From positions 1 through 64,000 of the forward strand of contig JBGTJE010000091.1 of the NCBI GenBank assembly GCA_041745295.1: a DNA stretch of 64,000 bases, written 5' to 3'. The notes under the pieces are model-generated. The model made no database searches, was not told the origin of the DNA, and saw only the letters and a list, made by a program, of their open reading frames with translations. This document shows, piece after piece, positions 59,204-64,000 of this stretch. This stretch comes from JANMEB01 sp041745295. Lineage in GTDB: Bacteria; Planctomycetota; Planctomycetia; Pirellulales; Pirellulaceae. The number at the start of each line of letters is the position of its first letter. Position 1 is the stretch's first letter. Made by a program: the position numbers and the translations under genes.

Positions 59204-61549
59204 TCAGATTCTTTCGCCGCGCAAGCGCAATGCGTTTGCGATCACGGACACCGAGCTCAAACTCATCGCTGCCGCGGCGATCATCGGAGAAAGGAGCCAG
59301 CCGGTCAACGGATAAAGCACGCCAGCGGCAAGTGGGATGCACAGGGCGTTGTAAACAAGTGCCAGCGCCAAATTCTGCCGCATGTTACGCGTGGTTGCGA
59401 GGGACAAACTGCGGGCTCGCATGATCCCGCGCAAGTCCCCCTTGACCAAAGTCACGTGGGCGCTGTGCATGGCGACATCCGTTCCGGTGCCCATCGCTAT
59501 TCCCACGTCGGCTTGGGCCAGCGCGGGCGCGTCGTTGATCCCATCCCCCGCCATCGCGACCACTCGGCCTTCTCCTTGAAATCGCCCCACCAAAGCCAAT
59601 TTCGCAGCGGGCAAGATTTCCGAGTGCACGTCGTCGATTCCCAGCCTTCGCGCGATCGCGCGCGCGGTCGCGACCGAATCGCCGCTGGCCATCACGAGAT
59701 GAATTCCGGCGGACATCAAAGACGCCACTGCCTCCGGCGTGCTCTCCTTGATCGGATCGCTCACGACTAGCCATCCTAAAAGTCGCTCGTCGGCCGCGAC
59801 CATAACAACACTCGACCCATTCTCCAATTGCGTCGTGATTGGATCTGGTGTCGTGGCGACTGGGACGCCGGAATCACGCATCAACGACAAATTGCCAATG
59901 GCGATCGTGCGGCCGTCTACCACGCCGCGGACCCCTTTGCCTGCGAGCGATTCGAATGATTGTGTTGTGGAAATTGTCAGTTTTTTTTCACGCGCGGCGG
60001 CCACGATTGGATCGGCCAAGGGATGCTCACTGGCTTGCTCCAAACTAGCCGCCAACCGAAGCAATTCATCAGCTGACTCGTTCGCGGTCGGAATGATTTG
60101 CTCCAGAGTCGGCTGGCCTCGGGTTAATGTGCCGGTCTTGTCGATGATCAGAGTGTCGACTCGGCGAAAGTTTTCTATCGCGGCTGCATCGCGAAACAAA
60201 ATGCCCTGCGTCGCGGCTTTGCCCATCGCCACCATGATCGACATGGGAGTCGCCAAGCCCAGCGCACAAGGACAAGCGATAATCAGTACCGACACGGCGC
60301 TGATCAAACCAAACAGCCAACCTTGTTCTCCGCCGAAAATTCCCCACAGAACGAAGCTCGCGCCGGCGATTGCTACGACCCCCCAGACAAAATATCCGGC
60401 TACAAAATCGGCCATCCGCTGCATTGGTGCTCGGGATCGCTGGGCGAGGGCAACCATTTGGATTATTTGTGCCAGTAGCGTTTCCGACCCGACTTTTTCG
60501 GCCCGCATCACCAGTCCGCCCGACGTATTCAGCGTCGCGCCCACGATGGGATCACCAACTTGCTTGAGCACGGGAAGCGGTTCGCCGGTGAGCATCGATT
60601 CGTCGACGCTGCTGGAGCCTTGCGTGACTTGTCCGTCGACCGGGATTTTTTCTCCCGGTCGAACACGCAACAAGTCGCCCACGTGAACGTGTGAGAGAGG
60701 AATGTCGTGCTCGCTTCCATCTGGCTCGATCCGCCGCGCGGTCTTGGGGGAAAGGCCGAGCAATGAACGAAGGGCCGTTGAAGTCTGGGCACGCCCTTTG
60801 AGTTCGAGCATCTGCCCCAACAGCGTCAGCGAAATAATCACGGCGGCGGCTTCGAAATAAACTCCCACGCGCCCGTGCATTTGAAACGAGGACGGAAACA
60901 AGCTCGGCGCGACGGTCGCCACGACGCTGTACGCCAGCGCGGCGGTCGTCCCCAATCCGATCAACGTCCACATGTTGGGATGACCGTTGCGCAGCGATTG
61001 CGCAAAACGCGCAAAGATCGGCTGGCCCGCCCAAACCACAACGGGGGCTGTAAGCAACATTTCGATCCAGCTTTGAAGCCACGGTGCAATCGGCAAAACG
61101 CTGTGGCCAAACATGGCAAAACCCACAGTCGCGATCGTGAGTGGAACGCTAACCCAAAATCGCCGCGACATATCGCGCAGTTCGGAATCATTCTCGGCAT
61201 CGAGCGAAGGCATTTCCGGCTCGAGCGCCATGCCGCACTTGGGGCAAGTTCCCGGATGGTCTTGGCGAATCTCCGGGTCCATGGGGCAAGTATAAAATGC
61301 GCCGGGCACCGCATCGTCTTCGTCGAGCATCCCAACGGGCAGCCTATTGAGATACTTTTCTGGGTTCGCCCGAAATTTTTCGCGACAGCTAGGATTGCAA
61401 AAATAGTATTTTTGTCCGCCGTGTTCCCAGTCCAGGGGCGAGTTCGCAGACACCTTCATCCCGCAGACGGGATCGAGATGCTCGGCCAGCATCGGCAGCG
61501 CCATCGATTTTTTTGTTGCGTGCGGCCCCTGTCCGTCGGAGGTCTTCAT
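59204..61549 (-). CDS. Cu+-translocating P1B-type ATPase with YHS and HMBD metal-binding domains
   Basis: The 781-residue membrane ATPase has a YHS domain (~26-70, DPVCGMKVSANSPL and YYFCNPSCREKF) and an HMBD motif (YTCPMDPEIRQDHPGTCPKCGM), followed by eight helices. Catalytic motifs are TGEPLPV, IIACPCALGLATP (metal-binding CPC), DKTGTL (phosphorylated Asp), SEHPLADPI and GDGINDAPALA. The late helices contain LALVYNALCIP and MSLSSVSVIANALRL; YN and MxxSS are the Cu+-specific pattern. It exports copper from the cytoplasm. It is a single gene, converging on arsM, consistent with a small metal(loid) resistance area. Confidence 0.94.
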   Translation of the reverse strand: MKTSDGQGPHATKKSMALPMLAEHLDPVCGMKVSANSPLDWEHGGQKYYFCNPSCREKFRANPEKYLNRLPVGMLDEDDAVPGAFYTCPMDPEIRQDHPGTCPKCGMALEPEMPSLDAENDSELRDMSRRFWVSVPLTIATVGFAMFGHSVLPIAPWLQSWIEMLLTAPVVVWAGQPIFARFAQSLRNGHPNMWTLIGLGTTAALAYSVVATVAPSLFPSSFQMHGRVGVYFEAAAVIISLTLLGQMLELKGRAQTSTALRSLLGLSPKTARRIEPDGSEHDIPLSHVHVGDLLRVRPGEKIPVDGQVTQGSSSVDESMLTGEPLPVLKQVGDPIVGATLNTSGGLVMRAEKVGSETLLAQIIQMVALAQRSRAPMQRMADFVAGYFVWGVVAIAGASFVLWGIFGGEQGWLFGLISAVSVLIIACPCALGLATPMSIMVAMGKAATQGILFRDAAAIENFRRVDTLIIDKTGTLTRGQPTLEQIIPTANESADELLRLAASLEQASEHPLADPIVAAAREKKLTISTTQSFESLAGKGVRGVVDGRTIAIGNLSLMRDSGVPVATTPDPITTQLENGSSVVMVAADERLLGWLVVSDPIKESTPEAVASLMSAGIHLVMASGDSVATARAIARRLGIDDVHSEILPAAKLALVGRFQGEGRVVAMAGDGINDAPALAQADVGIAMGTGTDVAMHSAHVTLVKGDLRGIMRARSLSLATTRNMRQNLALALVYNALCIPLAAGVLYPLTGWLLSPMIAAAAMSLSSVSVIANALRLRGERI

Positions 61550-61737
61550 GATTTTTTGTTTAGCGCGGAGCCAAGTAGGGGGGACGAATCTTCAAGTCTC
61601 GCCAACAACGTTTAACTCGGATCCACTCAATGCAAGAAACTGATGGGGCTCAAAGGCTCGTCCCACTCGGACCTTACTCATTCTACGGAAGGTTGGAACC
61701 TCGGATCACCGGAAGCAGGCATTGCTCTCGATTGTTT

Positions 61738-61763
61738 CCCTCCCCCGCGTAGCGTGGGGAGGG
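61738..61763. repeat. Strong palindromic REP-like hairpin
   Basis: CCCTCCCC (61738-61745) pairs with GGGGAGGG (61756-61763), and inner CGC pairs with GCG around GTA, giving an 11-bp stem with one bulged T. It lies in the 349-nt gap between the divergent ATPase and nucleotidyltransferase genes. The rest of that gap has no supported gene. Confidence 0.6.
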
Positions 61764-61898
61764 CCAGGGAGGGCGTTCTTCGAGTTCTAGACTGGCACTC
61801 GGATTATCGACCGTCGTTCGCTTCGTTAGCCGCCGTTCAGCTTGCGGCGGCGGCTGCAACGTATATTCTGGAACCAAACAAGCGGACGAAAATCTAAC

Positions 61899-62849
61899 AT
61901 GCGTGAACGCGTTCATCATAGTCCGAATCTGATCTACCCGGTCGGAACGCAGATTGTCGTCCGTAAGCCAGTACGGGCATCGAACGGGAAGACGGTGCAC
62001 CCGGTCGGGGCGGTTGGCGTGATCGTGAAATCACCGCTGGACCGCCAACATGCCTACCGAGCCCGTTTTGTCGACGGGTACGAAGTGACGTTGCACCACG
62101 ACAGCATGATTCCTCTGGCGGAATACAAGCAAGGGACTATCAACGATACAAGTCAAGTTCTTACCAAGCACGGACTCTTCGACCGAGTCATCTACCGTTG
62201 CATAATCGGTTCTCGAGCATTTGGTCTCGATAGCGAAGATTCTGACATCGACCGCCGAGGGATTTACCTGCCCCCCGCCGACTTGCACTGGTCCCTTTAC
62301 GGCGTTCCCGAACAACTGGAAAACGACGATACCCAAGAAGCGTATTGGGAAATTCAGAAGTTCATCGTGATGGCGCTGAAATCCAATCCCAACGTTTTGG
62401 AATGCCTTTACACGCCCATCGTCGAGGTCGCGACACCGCTTGCCCAAGAATTGCTTGGGATGCGTGGGCTTTTTTTGTCCCGCTTGGTTTATCAGACATT
62501 CAACGGTTACGTGATGTCGCAGTTTAAAAAGATGCAAACGGACATTCGCAACCAAGGACAGGTCAAATGGAAGCACGTCATGCACTTGATCCGATTGGTA
62601 TTGTCGGGAATCTCGGTGCTTCGGGACGGTGTCGTGCCAGTGCACGTGGGCGCACATCGAGACGCGCTCTTGGAGATCAAACTAGGAAAAATGCCTTGGA
62701 ACGAGGTCGAGTCCTGGCGACATGACCTACACAAAGAGTTGGATATTGCGTTTAAGGAAACGTCGCTTCCAGAAAGACCGGATTACGACGCCGCCAATAG
62801 TTTTCTCATAAAAGCGCGGCGAATGGCGGCGAAGGAGGCGCTCCCGTGA
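61899..62849 (+). CDS. COG3541-type predicted nucleotidyltransferase (first of a tandem pair)
   Basis: The 316-residue protein has a ~70-residue N-terminal beta-rich segment (NLIYPVGTQIVVRKPVRAS...VHPVGAVGVIVKSP) and a polymerase-beta-type nucleotidyltransferase domain. The catalytic pattern is GSRAFGLDSEDSDIDRRGIYLPP (GS-x-AxG...DxDxR). A helical C-terminal domain follows (KWKHVMHLIRLVLSGISVL). COG3541 proteins are of unknown function and often occur in pairs, in phage and RNA-repair-type loci (recollection). The ATG at 61899 starts the recognisable protein. It overlaps the next nucleotidyltransferase gene by 4 nt (GTGA). Confidence 0.85.
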   Translation: MRERVHHSPNLIYPVGTQIVVRKPVRASNGKTVHPVGAVGVIVKSPLDRQHAYRARFVDGYEVTLHHDSMIPLAEYKQGTINDTSQVLTKHGLFDRVIYRCIIGSRAFGLDSEDSDIDRRGIYLPPADLHWSLYGVPEQLENDDTQEAYWEIQKFIVMALKSNPNVLECLYTPIVEVATPLAQELLGMRGLFLSRLVYQTFNGYVMSQFKKMQTDIRNQGQVKWKHVMHLIRLVLSGISVLRDGVVPVHVGAHRDALLEIKLGKMPWNEVESWRHDLHKELDIAFKETSLPERPDYDAANSFLIKARRMAAKEALP

Positions 62850-63630
62850 TTGAAAACAACGCCCTCCTCCTAAAGCAAATCCGAGCGCATCCGTATCCAC
62901 TCGTCTTTGTCACGATCAGCGGAGCCCATCTTTACGGGTTTCCGTCGCCGGACTCGGATTACGATTTGCGCGGAACGCACCTGCTACCACTCAATGAAAT
63001 CGTCGGTTTAGAGGTCCGACACGAAACAGTCGAGCGATCTGGAATTGATGATGGCATCGAAATTGACCTTGTCACGCACGACGCCAGGAAATTCTTCAGC
63101 CTCGTGGTAAAAAAAATGGTTACGTGCTTGAGCAGATCTTTTCGCCGCTGGTGATATTCACTACGCCTGAACATGAAGAACTTAAGCAATTCGCCCGGCA
63201 ATGCATTACCCGGTTCCATGCCCATCATTATCTTGGATTTGCGGAAACACAATGGAAACTTTTTGCCAAGGAAAATCCGCAGCGTGCGAAGCCGTTGTTG
63301 TATGTATATCGTGTCTTGTTGACCGGAATTCACCTTATGCAATCGGGCGAAGTCGAGGCCAATCTGCGGCGCCTGAACGATTCTGCTAGATGTTCGCACA
63401 TCGACGATTTGATCGAGCTTAAATTAGCTGGCCCGGAGAAGTCGCAGCTGCCCGTCGTGGACTTTGCCTTTCATGAATCAGAATACCGAAGGCTCGTGGG
63501 CGCACTAGAAGCCGCCGCCGCCCGTTCGACGCTCCCGGAAGTCCCCAGCGGCAAAGCAGCCTTAAACGATCTGTTGATTCGCCTCAGGTTAAAGGCGCGA
63601 TGTGACGCAACGAATCGGCCATCCAACTGA
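62846..63630 (+). pseudogene. COG3541-type nucleotidyltransferase, frameshifted at an A8 run
   Basis: The first frame (GTG 62846 to 63154) carries the catalytic FVTISGAHLYGFPSPDSDYDLRGTHLLP. The remainder of the protein (EQIFSPLVIFTTPEHEELKQFARQC... and the helical C-terminus) is in another frame, open from 63124 to 63630. The break is at a run of eight A (63109-63116). A ninth A would restore KKNGYVLEQIF and one continuous ~261-residue protein. This may be a sequencing error in a homopolymer, a real frameshift mutation, or transcript slippage at the A run. Tandem with the first nucleotidyltransferase. Confidence 0.8.
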
Positions 63631-63778
63631 GTGCAGCCTTAATCGACTCGACCTGAAATTGAATTGAGAAAAGCGAGAAAGTCTTGTTTTTCTAAACTTA
63701 CAAGGGACAATTCGTGGCTGTCTGAGAACCGTTGGTCGCGATGAAAGTGGTTTCCCCTAGGGTTGGTCAGGTCGCTGC

Positions 63779-64000
63779 ATGATGCGCCAGGCAATTATTG
63801 ATCAAAAATTAATTGCCGAAGGCGACTTTCGGGTGCGCGGCCCCGACGTCTCGCGGATCGAGGGCTTTAGTGACGCAGCGTTTGCCTTTGCCGTCACGCT
63901 GTTGGTCGTAAGTCTCGAGGTGCCACGAAGCTTCGATCAACTGCTGGATGTGTTGCGAGGCATCCCGGCCTTTGCCGTCTGTTTTACGATCCTGATTTGG
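63779..64000 (+). CDS. TMEM175-type (DUF1211) potassium channel, N-terminal part
   Basis: The frame from ATG 63779 (or 63782) reads to the window end. It contains the hallmark first-helix motif RIEGFSDAAFAFAVTLLVVSLEVP, the FSD-containing pore helix of bacterial TMEM175 K+ channels. The start of a second helix (IPAFAVCFTILIW) follows. The C-terminal helices are beyond the window. The gap 63631-63778 shows nothing recognisable. Confidence 0.9.
   Translation, partial: MMRQAIIDQKLIAEGDFRVRGPDVSRIEGFSDAAFAFAVTLLVVSLEVPRSFDQLLDVLRGIPAFAVCFTILIW

Noticed and set aside
59739..60686. 315-codon plus-strand frame inside the copper ATPase
   Set aside because: It is antisense to a gene with all P-type ATPase motifs; the Ser/Thr/Pro-rich translation is a shadow.
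62031..62657. 208-codon minus-strand frame inside the first nucleotidyltransferase
   Set aside because: It is antisense to a gene with a complete GS...DxD catalytic motif; no family features.
1..64000. CRISPR arrays, tRNA or rRNA genes, prophage or integrative-element modules
   Set aside because: No regularly spaced direct repeats, cloverleaf-like blocks, rRNA-like stretches or phage structural genes were found by reading the gaps and genes; small RNAs could still be missed without computation.

Overview
The window looks like chromosomal DNA of a planctomycete, probably a Pirellulales-type bacterium. This is inferred from gene content: a DUF4838 glycosidase-like secreted protein, the long MoxR-ABC-DUF58-VWA (Bat-like) operon with planctomycete-type extra membrane proteins, several intergenic REP-like palindrome families, and moderate-to-high GC with occasional TTG/GTG starts. 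No rRNA, tRNA or CRISPR array was seen.

Layout. 1-630: remnant of an IS3-family element abutting a decapitated membrane-protein gene. 688-3106: zwf-gnd oxidative pentose phosphate pair. 3404-9021: DUF4838 protein, L-rhamnose isomerase, exported M1 aminopeptidase. 9063-13342: glycosyltransferase cluster with a DUF6817/HD-like protein. 13461-16283: DoxX, a MoaD/ThiS-like protein coupled to an Asp-box (BNR) protein, DUF1428. 16367-19948: a diaminopimelate decarboxylase with a possible signal peptide, coupled to a triple-domain secreted serine peptidase/beta-lactamase-like protein. 20200-33783: a stress/photo-oxidation island. One arm (minus) is dps-uvsE-SRPBCC-SDR::TspO-DUF2177 plus a two-domain fasciclin protein. 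The other arm (plus) is a LitR/CarH-like MerR regulator, COG2907 flavoprotein, DUF1365, two CFA-synthase-like methyltransferases and DUF1295. A divergent fatty-acid desaturase follows. The MerR/fasciclin intergenic region has two good promoters and repeated operator-like motifs.

33960-38415: a phosphotransferase, a stand-alone DsbD-N-like domain and DsbD. 38624-51424: an eight-gene MoxR/Bat-like operon. 51446-56736: purM and purH divergent, a Cys-rich zinc-ribbon protein, an EamA transporter and a small protein. 57211-61549: cysC, arsM and a Cu+ P-type ATPase. 61899-63630: two tandem COG3541-type nucleotidyltransferases, the second frameshifted. 63779-end: start of a TMEM175-type potassium channel.

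The most notable observation is a pair of neighbouring genes, dsbD (36136-38415) and the first gene of the Bat-like operon (38624-39979). Each is interrupted by one in-frame TGA, with clear family homology continuing in the same frame. In DsbD the TGA sits exactly at the first cysteine of the thioredoxin-domain CxxC motif, giving UxxC. Each TGA is followed 22-23 nt later by a hairpin whose apical loop starts GGU, like the E. coli fdhF SECIS loop. The simplest reading is that both encode selenoproteins. The selenocysteine machinery itself is not in this window, so this remains an inference. A second notable point is that the LitR/CarH-like regulator has lost the residues that ligate adenosyl-B12.
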